DNA of 64,000 nucleotides from Engraulis encrasicolus (GCF_034702125.1 NC_085860.1:56890976-56954975), one strand, 5' to 3'; shown: positions 36,028-62,153, numbered from the stretch's first letter. The notes: a model not told the origin generated them from the sequence alone. Numbers and translations: made by a program.

Positions 36028-36775
36028 GTAAACTGATGGTAAAAATGGACATGGAGTGTGTGTGTGACAATACCTGTGGATTCTTTATCTCTTCTGTCAC
36101 ATAATTTAAATTGTTCCAGCCGTCAAAGGACCAAAGACACTGGAAAAAAGCCAAACCTATAGAACTGACACTCAAATATGTCCCTTCGAAGGAGTTCTCA
36201 AGGTTGACTGTGTTGCCATTAGCAAGTTGCCAAACACCACCAATCACAATGATGACCAGGCCTACCACCTTAGTTGCCATGAAGAATACCATAATGTTCA
36301 TGGAGGAACGCACGTTCAGACAATTTACAACAGTCAGCAGTATGATGCCTGCAGCAGCCACACATTTCACCACATTGTCTGGTGGAGGACAATCCTGGTA
36401 GAAGGGGGCAATCGCATTGATAGCAAAGCTTAGCGAGACCCCGGCCAGACCGGCAGGACGTACAAATGCGACCGAAGTGAAAATGCAAAGAAAAGCAACG
36501 GGTTGACCTGCCGTGCGTAGTAGGTAGATGTACTCCCCGCCCGACTCTCGTATTGTAGTCCCCAGTTCTGCATAACATAGTGACGCCAGCATAGCAAGCA
36601 TTCCACAGCTCGCCCAGATGACGAGACTGGCACCAGGGCTCCCGATGTTTAGAAGCACCAACTGGGGAGACATGAATATTCCAGAGCCAATCATCGTACC
36701 GGCAATCAAAGAGACGCCACCCAGTAGCCCAACTTCGCGTCGGAGCTTAACCTTCTCAGCTTTTCCATTACTCAT
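32256..36775 (-). CDS. SLC7A9-like (b(0,+)-type) amino acid transporter light chain
   Basis: This is a 12-TM APC-fold heteromeric amino acid transporter light chain, a plasma-membrane exchanger that normally pairs by disulfide with an SLC3 heavy chain. Six coding exons on the minus strand: 36775-36074, 35149-35016, 34239-34110, 33835-33711, 32804-32717, 32486-32256. Phases agree and give 469 residues; human SLC7A9 has 487. Features visible: GSGIF at residues 30-34 (unwound TM1, substrate site), CYAELGT at about 67-73, Cys129 in the loop after TM3 (YQDCPPP, the heavy-chain disulfide position), [12 protein letters not shown] at about 218-229 in TM6 and GREGH-like AREGH in exon 3. APFY and VVKC favour SLC7A9 over SLC7A11 or LAT types. 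A (CT)n run in the sense strand follows the exon 1 donor by about 50 bp. A second exon 1 copy lies upstream (41458-42159). Confidence 0.88.
35970..36025. repeat. (GA)n microsatellite just past the SLC7 exon 1 donor
   Basis: About 28 GA units on the plus strand, read as (CU)n in the SLC7 transcript. It begins about 50 bp into intron 1. Confidence 0.95.
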
Positions 36776-36916
36776 GTCTGCCAGAGGAAGCAGATCTTGT
36801 CCTTTTTAGTTTCAAAGTGGTAAATGGTGATGTGGTCGCCTGAGCAGACAGGGCAGAGTGTTGCTGTTTCGAAAAGGACCAAAGTCACAGCTGCTTTAAT
36901 GACACTGGTTAATAAT
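36776..36916 (-). promoter_or_regulatory. Duplicated 5' flank of SLC7 exon 1 (proximal copy)
   Basis: The block from AGCAGATCTTGTCCTTTTTA to GTTAATAATTACA (about 36788-36919) is repeated almost unchanged at about 42174-42304, before the second exon copy. The duplicated unit therefore includes the 5' UTR and probably promoter-proximal sequence. No TATA box was convincingly seen. Confidence 0.6.
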
Positions 36917-37026
36917 TACATGTAACATAGGGGCTTTACCAATCCCACTCAGGGGTCAAGTGAATGACCACAAGGCTCATATCTCAATAGTAGTTCGACA
37001 ATTCTTCCATTTACACCCCCAAGTGA

Positions 37027-37093
37027 ATTGCATATCAATGATTACTGAGTAGAGGCTCATCACACCATTAGGTGGAGGCGGTGCCTAGGAGAC
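37027..37093. repeat. Short direct repeat shared with 40899-40981
   Basis: TTGCATATCAATGATTAC, then GAGTAGAGGCTCAT and GGTGGAGGCGGTGCCTAGGA, recur in the same order at 40899-40981. The two copies lie between the two SLC7 exon 1 copies and may mark duplication boundaries. Confidence 0.6.
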
Positions 37094-37269
37094 GCCATAA
37101 AAAAAACAACACAGTTTTTTTCCCGGCACTTCCCTGCTCATTACACCCCCAGTTTCAAATTACACCGTCCCAGTGACAGTCTGAACAGCCTTAGTTGTTT
37201 TTTCCCCCAAGACAGTGATGCAGTCAGATATTGACCTGATGTAGTCTCTTGCACCCTACTACACCCTAT

Positions 37270-37908
37270 GGGCCATGGTTGACTGTGGTAAGTGAAAGAG
37301 ATTGTGGTGCTTCCCCGCTGTGGCAAAAGGCCCCCTTCTCTTTGTCTCGCTCATCCATTGACACTTGGTTATGAGGTGCTTGCGAAATCCAGTGTACTAA
37401 ACCACTTTGCCTCTGCCAGTGCATCCCACGATTCCTCGATTCGTGGCAGTGGGTATGCATTCTTGTGCGTCTTTCCGAGCTGCAGATCGTCTACACACAT
37501 ACCAATACCATACCTCCTCCATCTTTCTTTTGTACTACTACAATCGGAGCTGAGTATGATCCACGGCTGGGCTGAATAATGTTTTGCTCCAAAAGTCCCT
37601 GGATGTGTGCTTTTAGCTGTTCATACTGGGAGGGCAGCAGCCTACGGTAGAGTTAGCGTATGGGGGCATCGTCTAGCAGGGGAATTGTATGCTGCAGTAA
37701 TGGGGTACAACCAAGATCCGAGTCATCTTGACTGAACGTGTCTTGATATTTTTCCAAAAAGGCACGGACCTCACATGCTTCTCCAGGGGACAAGGTCTCC
37801 CATGAAAGGTGTGGAATATCTGGTGGGCATGTGATACTCCCCTCCACAGACTGAATAATGGCCACTTGTTCCTCATCTTGATCTTGGATGTGAAACTGTA
37901 TGGGGCAT
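37270..37908 (-). pseudogene. Ty3/gypsy retrotransposon pol remnant
   Basis: On the minus strand, broken frames show DLGCTPLLQHTIPLLDD (protease-RT junction), then VVVQKKDGG-like sequence, then NAYPLPRIEESWDALAEAKW and a DERDKEKGAF-like segment. This is the order seen in Ty3/gypsy reverse transcriptases. Stops and frameshifts are frequent. No LTRs were identified. It is interrupted by the hAT MITE at 37917-38165. Confidence 0.75.
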
Positions 37909-37916
37909 CCTGAGGG

Positions 37917-38165
37917 CAGGGACGGATCATGACTCCATGGGCCCCTGGGCCAGACAACAAGAAAGGGCCCCCTCCAGATGTTAGAGACCCTATATTGTTG
38001 GGCATTCAGGTGTTTTTCCCCTGAAAACATGTGAAAATAGAGTTGTTAAAACTGTGATTTTACACAACATGAGAATGGAAATTTAGAGGATTGGGCTTCA
38101 GGGCCCTCTGGACTCTTGGGCCCCTGGGCCTGGGCCCGGTAGGCCCTTGCAGTAATCCATCCTTG
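37917..38165. mobile_element. hAT-type MITE with perfect 8 bp TSD
   Basis: Inverted ends CAGGGACGGAT and ATCCATCCTTG surround GGGCCCCTGGGCC-rich sequence. CCTGAGGG occurs exactly on both sides (37909-37916 and 38166-38173). It is inserted next to the gypsy remnant. Confidence 0.8.
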
Positions 38166-38215
38166 CCTGAGGGCTGAGGTTCGCCTGAGTGGAGGTCTCC
38201 TAGTAGTGGCATCTA

Positions 38216-38556
38216 GGCCGGTGTGGCAGCTTTTGTGATATGCACCGGAATTCTCATCCCCCCTGTATCTGCTTGTAGACCGAGTAAAGTTAAGTACAGG
38301 GTACAGTTGGGGTAAATCAAATATACTCGTGTAACAACAAGACTCTGATCTAATTCCAAAGTGTAGGCATAACATAAATGACAGCCCCAAAACAATTGCT
38401 GACCATATCGAAGATTGTGTAGGCCTAATCTCTGTTTATGTTGACATTCGGTTCCTGCCATACATTTGTCCCACATCGCTTGCCATAGCCTCGTACAAGC
38501 AGATGTACATGCGGATGAGAATTCCGGTGCATATCACAAAAGCTGCCACACCGGCA
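38216..38556. repeat. Inverted repeat with 43 bp near-perfect arms
   Basis: GCCGGTGTGGCAGCTTTTGT and onwards at 38216-38258 is mirrored exactly at about 38514-38556, and a weaker match continues inward (CTGCTTGTA). The right arm read on the minus strand is open (GVAAFVICTGILIRMYIC), resembling a hydrophobic segment, but no gene could be identified. Most likely a small foldback element. Confidence 0.65.
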
Positions 38557-39487
38557 GCCACCTATCCTGACTGCCCACGTTAACAACAGCCACACTCACC
38601 AAGGCTTCATTAGTGACGGAGGTGAAAGGCTGATGGAATGAGCAGGTCTGCTGGTAGCCGGTTACCCCCTGGTGCTAATGGTTCCAGCAATACAGAGGAA
38701 AGAATTGTACTCGCTGTTTGCAGTCAGCTGGGACGAAACGTAGGGTCCCAGCTGGAATCAGAACTGCTGGACCCTGCCGCACTCAGAGTGACCCCACCCT
38801 TCCAGTTCTCTGCCATTGGTCAAAGTGTTGGCTTTCAGCCAGCGCACGGGCCTAGCCCTTACCTGCTGACGTAACATCTGGAGATTGAAAGAGAGATGCC
38901 CCATGTTGAAGGAAGAGCTCCTGATAGCAACTACTGATAACATTCACTCCGCGCAAAGCTGAGAACTGTTGTTTCTGGGCTTGCGTAGAGGAATCCTGGG
39001 TGGTGGTCACCATGGCTGTAGCCACATACGAGGTAAACGAGGTCCGGACCTCCCTCATTTTTAGAGAAAATAATGTATTTTTTAATCTCAATTTTTTTTG
39101 CATACATGTTTCAATTGACGTTTTTATTTACATAGCTTTTGTGTATGGGTCAGTGTGTGGTACCATTGGATAGGTCTCTTTCTGCCCTTCTGCCCTTCTG
39201 CCTTTCTGCCTATCATCAGTAGACAATTTCTTCGGCCATCCTGCAGCATACAGGCATATACTGACAGAATATTTATGCCAATTGATCAATATCAATATTA
39301 CTTAAAGGTAGAGTTTGTTTTAGTAGTTTATATCCAGAATTTATGCTGGCCATTCACAAGTGTTATCATTTCTATTTATCATCGCCATCTATTTCTGAGT
39401 ATACCTGTTCGAATTGTCGGAAATCTATATTTTCCATACTTCCATACTTTTCTCTACTTTGTAAATTACAAAAATGGCAAATTCCTC

Positions 39488-39666
39488 TAAAGGTGCACTG
39501 TGTAATATTTTAGTAGTTTATTTTTTCAGAATTGATGTTGTCCATTCACAGATGTTAGCTTTTTCATGAATACTTACCACCGCCATCAAATTCGAAGTAT
39601 TCATTATGACTGGGAAAATTACACTTTTCATACTGGAAAAAGGGGATCCTACACAGTGCACCTTTA
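39488..39666. mobile_element. Complete small MITE
   Basis: Ends TAAAGGTGCACTGTGTAA and ACACAGTGCACCTTTA are inverted repeats. Related pieces lie at 27485-27650, about 39304-39420 and 17757-17790, so the family is active at several sites in this window. Confidence 0.75.
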
Positions 39667-41344
39667 AAAAAATGTTGGCGCGCTGCGTGTGCATTATGGA
39701 CCTCCCTTATTTCAAACTCCTGGCTACGGCCATGGTGATCACCACCAAAATAGCCATCTTTGGGAGAACCTTCCCCAAAATTTAGGCTTCCACTTCGGCA
39801 TACCATCGAAAAGGGACTTTTAAGCCGTTAAGACTCTTCAATGTAATCCCAGGCATAGACTATGCGACTTTTGGCCATGATTTGCCTGTCGCACTACTTT
39901 TTTGGAATTGTGCTGATTTGAAATCCTGGGAGGAGGGGAGGGAGAGGCCAGGAGCTTGAAGTAAATCAGAAACAACACTGCACTCACAGTAGCCTCACAC
40001 ACAGAGAGCCCTTCAATGGGCACCAGTACACATAGTTGAATCTGTGAGAGCCCTCGTTGTAAATGCACTTGGCGGACAAACTTACTTGTACTACAAGTGT
40101 AGATGGGTTGTCAGTGCAAGAAAAAAAATAGGAGACAGACTGTAGTAGACAATAATATAGCTACCTTATTTAACTTTCATATAGTCAGTTAATGTGCTTC
40201 ACGTATATTAGGCTATGGACCATAAATAATACAAATTGCATGCAGATTTCCCCGACATTAGTCTACAGCAATACAGTTTGCTGTTCGAAGTCTGGAGTAA
40301 CACGACCGACTATCAGTCTAGTTTGAGTCAATAATGTTGCCTTGCATCTCGAGGCCAGAAGGACAAGGTGAGGACGGGAGGAAAGACAAACAGGGACACA
40401 CTGACATCGTAAACATGTCGTAAAAATGTCGTAAAAATGGGCTGATGGCTACCCTGACCCTAATAGCTGCACTAGTCGAACTCAGAAATGCGGGCACACT
40501 GCAGGTCCTTCTCAATTCTTGCACAACTGTGCGCTGATAATAGGTGTATCACAGGGTTTGCAGTTAATCACGTCTATCTCTGGAAATTCTGAGGCAATTA
40601 GGCTGTGTAGAAAGTCAAAGAATGTGCGCACATCAGTGGCACAGGTGCTGGACCAAACGTAAGATAACTGAAAAGAAAATAAAGGTCCGCAACACTGCTA
40701 AATGCTCCCAAATATTTAATAGCACGATGTTTCGGACTAACCGTCCTTCATCACAGAGCAATTAGGCTGTGTGCCACCGATGCACAGATTCGTTTCATCA
40801 ACACAACAGGACAGGCACAGGTCTTGGCACAGAACTTGGCGTCGCTTGAACAAACGCCAACAGCAACATATTATTCCTTTCCTTTGACACCCACCAGGTG
40901 CATATCAATGATTACACCACGCAGCTTGAGTGGAGACTCATTGCACCGTACGCACCACAGGTAGAGGCGGTGCCTAGGAGACTAGTTTTTCCAGGACCCA
41001 AGATGATTTTTATGCAGACTAGGTAGTGTCACTTTAGCCCAGTCAATTCAGTTCAGAAGAAGCCAAGCATGAATCAAATTGCACTAGTAATGGTTTCTAC
41101 TGTTTTTGTAGCATGCTTGTGGACTGGCAGAAGAAAAACGCAGAAGGACATTTCCAAAGGTCAAAAGTAGCACATTTTACCCACCCAAAGGAACTGTACA
41201 AGTGAGTATTTTTCAGATCAAAACTCAATTAAAATAGATACAATATTAGGCACCATTTGTTGGTAGAATGCACTGCTAAAATGTGTTGCTAAAATTTGTT
41301 GTTAAAATTTGTCTTCAAAAACCCAACAAGATAACTACCACAAA
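39667..41344. other. Region between the SLC7 exon copies without a recognisable gene
   Basis: I looked for second copies of SLC7 exons 2-6 here and in 36900-39490 and saw none. The region holds a repeat-like stretch at 40660-40760 (TTTCGGACTAACCGTCCTTC) and the short direct repeat copy at 40899-40981. Confidence 0.5.
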
Positions 41345-41451
<107 letters not shown>

Positions 41452-41457
41452 CAATAC

Positions 41458-42159
41458 CTGTGGCTTTTTTATCTCTTCTGTCACATAATTTAAATTGTTC
41501 CAGCCGTCATAGGACCACAGACACTGGTAAAAAGCCAAACCTATGGAATTGACACTCCAATATGTCCCTTCGAAGGAGTTCTCAAGGTTGACTGTGTTGC
41601 CACCAGCAAGTTGCCAAACACCACCAATCACAATGATGGCCAGGCCTACCACCTTAGCAGCCATGAAGAACACTATAATGTTCATGGAGGAACGCACGTT
41701 CAGACAATTTACAACAGTCAGCAGTATGATGCCTGCAGCAGCCACACATTTCACCACATTGTCTGGTGGAGGACAATCCTGGTAGAAGGGGGCAATCGCA
41801 TTGATAGCAAAGCTTAGCGAGACCCCGGCCAGACTGGCAGGACGTATGACTGCAACAGATGTGAAAATCCAAAGAAAAGCAATGGGTTGACCTGCTGTGC
41901 GTAGTAGGTAGATGTACTCCCCGCCCGACTCTCGTATTGTAGTCCCCAGTTCTGCATAACATAGTGACGCCAGCATAGCAAGCATTCCACAGCTCGCCCA
42001 GATGACGAGACTGGCACCAGGACTCCCGATGTTAAGAAGCACCAACTGGGGAGACATGAATATTCCAGAGCCAATCATCGTACCGGCAATCAAAGAGACG
42101 CCACCCAGTAGCCCAACTTCGCGTTGGAGCTTAACCTTCTCAGCTTTTCCATTACTCAT
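41458..42159 (-). CDS. Duplicated first exon of the SLC7A9-like transporter (TM1-6), intact
   Basis: It encodes 234 residues from [10 protein letters not shown] to TEEIKKPQ, the same 702 bp length as exon 1 of the gene at 32256-36775, with no stops. It ends in an identical donor context (CCACAG|GTATTGTC) in the same phase. There are 15 residue differences, at 12, 93, 97, 104, 105, 109, 162, 168, 174, 186, 201, 204, 211, 217 and 232. Trp97, Tyr211 and Tyr217 here agree with the SLC7A9 family pattern better than the Cys/Phe/Phe of the proximal copy. No downstream exons of its own are visible. It may be an alternative first exon spliced to the shared exons 2-6, or a relic of a tandem gene duplication. 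Confidence 0.8.
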
Positions 42160-42304
42160 GTCTGACAAAGAAAGCAGATCTTGTCCTTTTTAGTTTCAAA
42201 GTGGTAAACGGTGAGGCGGTTGCCTGGGTAAAGAGGGCAGAGTGTTACTGTTTTGAAAAGGGCCAAAGTCACAGCTGCTTTAATGACACTAGTTAATAAT
42301 TACA
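42160..42304 (-). promoter_or_regulatory. Duplicated 5' flank of SLC7 exon 1 (distal copy)
   Basis: Nearly identical to 36776-36916 (AGCAGATCTTGTCCTTTTTA to GTTAATAATTACA), so the distal exon copy retains upstream sequence that could carry its own promoter. Between 42305 and 43600 I see no gene. Confidence 0.55.
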
Positions 42305-43649
42305 GGCCAGATCTCTCTCCAGTCTCCACATATCCCTTAAGATTTAACCATTTTGTGCTTCTTGTTCTTGTACGAAAGACCAGAGGTGATTTCTAGACTA
42401 GTGCACATTTTACCACATGATATATCATTTGCATATTTAAGCACCACATTTTAGAAAAAATAGTTTTTTTTTAAGTCTTTGCTGTCATGAGAGGAAAAGA
42501 AAGTGTGAAGGTTTCAATTCGGTATCTCTTAGTGTAAAATTTTACTCTACTCAACTACTCAACTCAAATATAATATTATATAATTTTACTACAAAGTGTC
42601 CGTTAGATTCATTAACATGGGTTAGCCATATTTAATTTGGCGGTCACCTTGAAAATCAAGCATTTTTCGCGATGCCTTCATTTCTATTCTATTTTATTAG
42701 CACATAAAGAGGTAGCCTAGCTGTATACTGTTTTTCACGCTTTTGCTATAAAGTGCAAGGAAGTTGGCCATATTGGATTTGGTGGCCATCTTGAGAATTC
42801 AGCATTTCTTGCGATTTGACCCTTTTGTGTGTCACATCTGTTGTACTAAATGTCTTTTAGGAAAATCACGTACTGCCGTGGTCAATAAAAACTATAATAA
42901 TAATAAAAAAAGATAGACCTGAGGGGGTGAAAATGGGCATGGGCCCACCAGGATTTGCCCGGTATGCCAGACGCCCAGCCTAGCCTGTCTGAACAGCCCT
43001 TGGCTCCTGTTTATGTAGTAAATATCCACTTACCATTGTTGCTTGACCATATTGTGTGGAGTGAAAAACACCAAAAAGGTTGTTGATTTATCATTGAGGT
43101 TTGGGTGCAACACTTAGCATTTTTCCTCTGGGGTATCGCAGCCACAGCCGACCTATTGAGTTTCTTGCCTCTTGCTTACCTAACCTTTTTGGTTGTTTTC
43201 ATCCCCCCTGTTATTATCAATAAATACATGGGCTCACTATCCTTCCTTAGTGAGACAACTAAAGCCCAACTAAAGCACACAAGCCTCCCTTTATTCATTG
43301 ATATTATTGAATACCTCAATGTGCACAATACTCCTATGGCTCATGCTCGTTCAGGCCGAGTAAGAAGTGAATGTGACTGTGCCCGTTCCCGCACCTAATC
43401 GTGAACTGGCAGATTTTAACATTCGCGAACCGTAAAGTTCGCAATGTGAACCAAAAAATACTTTTTATATCAAATGAATCATTCAATTACAATGATAAGT
43501 CAGTAATGTTAATGTCATGACTGGTGGGTCTGTTTTCTATCGTTTATCTGAATATCATTTCTTGAAAACATGATATTAGACCCATGAGGTTATTTTTTCA
43601 GCCCCCATTTAATGTAGCGCCGAGCGGTAGCCACTTCAGAAGCAGGACG

Positions 43650-44715
43650 GGAGGCAGATCCCTTATCAATCACCCCGCCCCTTATCAAAACAAAACCGAA
43701 GTCATCATCATCGCCACTCCATCATTACTTAAAAAGATAAACCTTTCTCAGTTCTCTATCCCTGACTATTTTACCTCCACTTCCTCTGAAGTAAGAAATC
43801 TGGGCGTCATCATCGACTCTTCGCTCTCCTTTGAATCCCATATCAAACACCTCACCAAAACTGCATTTTTCCACCTTAAAACCATCTCCAGACTCCGCCC
43901 TTCTCTTACCCCTACCTCTGCTGAGACCCTCATCCACGCTTTCGTAACCTCCAGATTAGATTGTTGCAATGCCCTACTCACTGGTCTCCCTACTCAATTG
44001 ATTAACCGTCTACAATACATTCAGAACTCAGCAGCTAGATTACTCACACACACCAGACCCTGGCATCACATTACCCCTATCCTCTATCAATTACACTGGC
44101 TTCCTATCCATTCACGTATCCATTTCAAAATTCTCCTCCTTGTATACAAGGCCCAGCACAACCTTGCACCCTCCTACATCACAAGTCTCCTCACCCCATA
44201 CAATCCCACCCGCACACTACGCTCCACTGACTCACTCCTCCTTACAGTTCCCTCCACACACCTGCGCACCATGGGTGACAGGGCATTTAGTGTTGTTGGC
44301 CCCAAACTTTGGAATTCACTCCCACTGTCTCTTCGTCAGTGTTCCACACTATCTACTTTTAAATCCAAGCTAAAGACACACCTTTTCATTTCTGCTTTTC
44401 CTCTTCATTGACAGGCACTTCCACTTTATTTTAATCATCAGTTTATTTTTAATTTTACATATTATTATTTTTTTTCCCCTCATTTTATTTTATTTTCAAA
44501 TGCATTCTACTTCTTTTCTTACTTGAAAACATTAACTTTATTGTACTTTTATTTCTATTTTATTTTTGCATTTTAATTACTCTCCTATTGTTAATTCACT
44601 GAAGCTTTGTTTTACTTTCCCTACTGTTATGTATTTGTTTTGATTGTAAAGTGTCCTTGGGTATCTTGAAAGGCGCTCAAAAATAAAATTTATTATTATT
44701 ATTATTATTAATATC
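43650..44715 (+). mobile_element. 5'-truncated L2/Rex-like LINE with intact ORF2 C-terminus
   Basis: The frame to the stop at 44409-44411 reads VRNLGVIIDSSLSFESHI, then RLDCCNALLTGLP, then LHWLPIHSRIHFKILLL and GDRAFSVVGPKLWNSLP. This is the C-terminal region of L2-type non-LTR reverse transcriptases. The 3' UTR ends in AAAATTTATTATTATTATTA, a typical L2-type short-repeat tail. The RT catalytic core is missing. The sequence reads cleanly, so the insertion is fairly recent. Confidence 0.88.
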
Positions 44716-44849
44716 TCTCCCACAATTTTCCTGTCCAACTCCCCATTTAAAGGCCCATGAAGTCTAAAATATTATATTTCAAATACTGTATATTAATATA
44801 AATATAATGCTACATGAACCCACACAATCACATTATTTTACATAAAACA

Positions 44850-45015
44850 TGCTGTGGCACAGCAAGCTAAGCCTCCCACATATGGGCTTGCATGTCCATA
44901 GCGACCCGGGTTCGAGTCTAGTCTGGGTCCTTTGCCAGCCCTGACCCATCTCTCCCTCCCACTCTCTTCCTGTCATACTCTCGACTGTCACACAAAAGAA
45001 ACAAAAGCCCTAAAA
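44850..45015 (+). repeat. tRNA-derived SINE (family A)
   Basis: B box GGTTCGAGTCT, then the family body CTCTCCCTCCCACTCTCTTCC and an A-rich tail. An A-box-like TGGCACAGCAAG lies upstream. Confidence 0.75.
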
Positions 45016-45185
45016 AATAAATTACACAAAGGCACCACAATTTTCTCTATGCGGCATGCCACATTTCAATTATGTTGATCAATAAATAATGACTACAAAC
45101 ACATGACAATTACGAAAGATAAACAAAAGACAAGGGTAAAACGTGTTGAATTCATGTGCTTTAATGGTTGCCACAATGCTGTAAC

Positions 45186-47659
<2,474 letters not shown>

Positions 47660-49191
47660 GTTTCTTCCACCTGTGCAAAACTTGCAAATTGGTTGCTACA
47701 ACATTTGGTATCGAACAAGCTGCCAGGTTCAGTTCTCAAATGGCTGGCTGCCTAGGTTGCTGTAGTGATAATGACAACCGGTGAATTATTTATGGGTATT
47801 ACTCTCTTACCTGAACTGGGGAAATGTGGCTGTAGGTTAGACCTGACCAGGGGAAGAGGCTTTGCCTTATATAATACAAGTAGATGTGCTCTGTGAATGA
47901 GGAGATGAGAATAAAGCACACAGTATTTTATTACAGTGAAGCAGTAGGGAAACTACAGCGAGTCTTGGATATTGTACTTTTTCTCATAATGTTTACCACC
48001 CTACTGTATGTGTCCAGTGTGGCCACTCCCACAGGCAAGGCCACTTCAATGTGAATATTATGTTTAGTGAATCATATTAGTGTATATGATGTTTAGTGAA
48101 TGATGTGTAAGGATGAATGATTGTACTGGATGAGTGAATAGGCTGTTTTTGTTTTATTGTTGTTGCTATTAGTGTATTGTTTTAAAAGTCCTTCTAGGGA
48201 AGGGCATTGGAAATAAGCTTTTGGCTATAAATGCTATGCTGCATGCTGTTTGGCTGCTCTACAACCTACATACTATTTATCTGTCCCTACCAAATAAGCT
48301 AAACTAAAAAATGTTGATACCTTTTTGATAAGGACATTCCCAAGTTGCTTTTAAGTGGAGCTGTCCACGTGCCTGGTGCTGAATATTGAAAAATTACTTC
48401 AAATGACCTTAGCCACATGCCACTGGAGTGGTGTTGCACATTCACCATAGATGTGCTGAATGTCACCACTCAGTGGCTGAATGTGGTTACACCACCCACA
48501 TCATGGTCAGATTTCAGATCATAGATAAAACGCTCTATTGTTGGACCAAAAAAAAAAAAAATCATGCCCCAATCACCCCCCACCCCCAATATCGATTCTT
48601 AACATGCCCTGACAACTCATTTTCATATGCATTCGTTGCACTTCACAAAGTTCAACATAACATTCATAAAATTGATGATGTAGGCTATGGGGCCTAATTG
48701 TAGGCTATAAGAATATAGACAAAAACCATTCATGGCTCAAATTAATTATTTTTATTGCTACTTTGTAGTGACATAGCCTATAATATCTAGTTACAAAAAT
48801 ACACATTTTAGCAATGTTATTTTGAGGATCTTTATGGGAAACCATTCATTCTTCACTTGCCCTCGATCTAATTGCTATACCACTAGGACGAGTTCCTCAG
48901 ATCTGAGCTGCACGGGCTCTTAGCTTCCGGAACCTTACGCACGGGGAGTGGCCACTTCCTACGGGGACAGCTATTCTGTACAGAAACGTCACTTAGGCTA
49001 CGCTAATAAGTATATTCGGCCTGTGATGGGCAGACATATTACACATAGGATAAAATCCTGCCTCATCACCAGGAAATAACGAACTTCAACGGGGTAGGAT
49101 TGCATAAGACTGCAATCATTTACACAGCACAGAAGGCCATTAAGGCAACAGTCTAAACGGAAATCTCTGCGACTCAAAAGAGGCTGCCGAG
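47660..49191. promoter_or_regulatory. Head-to-head intergenic region between the CFAP97-domain gene and ap3b2
   Basis: The two genes diverge with about 1.5 kb between start codons. The stretch 48880-49191 is relatively GC-rich with CpGs (CTTCCGGAACCTTACGCACG) and is the likely ap3b2 core promoter and 5' UTR. A candidate noncoding exon of the CFAP97-domain gene ends at about 47815. No TATA box was assigned. Confidence 0.45.
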
Positions 49192-61130
<11,939 letters not shown>

Positions 61131-61317
61131 GTGAGTGTTACCATATGTTTCTTACATCAGCACTACATGCCAAATAGTCAGAACTAAGTTGTCATTGCTG
61201 GGGTCACTCCAGAATCCAAGGGAATAATCTTCTTAGAACAGATGAAATGTAGTCCTTCCTAGTCCCTTTAACCCTACCCTTGGTAACAGCATCAGTCAAC
61301 ATCAGAACAACATGGGT

Positions 61318-61490
61318 AATCATTGGTAAGCGGTTAGGGGGTCAGACTTGCAGCCCAAAGGTTGCTGGTTCGACTCCCGACCCGCCAGGTTGGTGGGGGA
61401 GTAATTTACCAGTGCTGTCCCCATCGTCTTCCATGGCTGAGGTACCCTGAGCATGGTACCTTCCCGCCACACTGCATCCTTTGGGATATC
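61318..61490 (+). repeat. tRNA-derived SINE (family B)
   Basis: A-box-like GGTAAGCGGTTAGGGG, B box GGTTCGACTCC, then GCCAGGTTGGTGGGGGAG and a body with CCATGGCTGAGGTACCCTGAG. It starts about 190 bp after the ap3b2 exon 2 donor. The related copy is at 17000-17105. Confidence 0.8.
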
Positions 61491-62153
61491 CACTTTCACT
61501 CCAACTTTTGAAAGTTAATGGCAGCAAAATTCCCAAGTCCTTCCGTATGTCCATGAGATGCAAAATTTTGTCAAGATGGGTTTTTTGATTAGGCTGCCCC
61601 ACGAAACTTGATGTGACGCGATCAGGAAGAGCTTGATTTGATACTTCACTTTAATAACAGTCGAATACTGTGTTGTTATAAAATGCCTGATGAAATATCC
61701 AAATCGTGACTTTGTAGGAGTTTTGACTTTGTAGGAGTCAGTTCTGTTTATCACAAAGTTACCAAAATCAAAAGGTGCATTAGAGTGTCTAGTTTCAAAA
61801 TTTAGAGAAAAAAAAAACGTGTTATTAAGGGTCGGCACTCGCATGGGAACAAAATCGTACTAATACTGTATGTGCCTGGCATTCAATGTGTTAAGCAGAA
61901 CTCATGCATGCTGAATGAACGTATGCATTTCCATGGCCTTCATGCCCCACTAGTCGCCCCGAACGGTGGCCCTTTCTGCGGCCCTCAAGGTTGGGCCAAG
62001 GCCCTATGGTTAAAAATCCCTGCTCTACGTAGGGCCTTTCGTAGGACTTTCTCCATTGTTATCATTGTACTTGTATCTGTGTCTTTACTGCCATCTCTAT
62101 TGGTCAACCAAAGCGCACATTGGTCAACAACAACGGGATACTTTAGTTTGAAT

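Noticed and set aside
41458..42159. A second complete SLC7 gene in the window
   Set aside because: No copies of exons 2-6 could be found between 36900 and 41457, so only the first exon is supported as duplicated.
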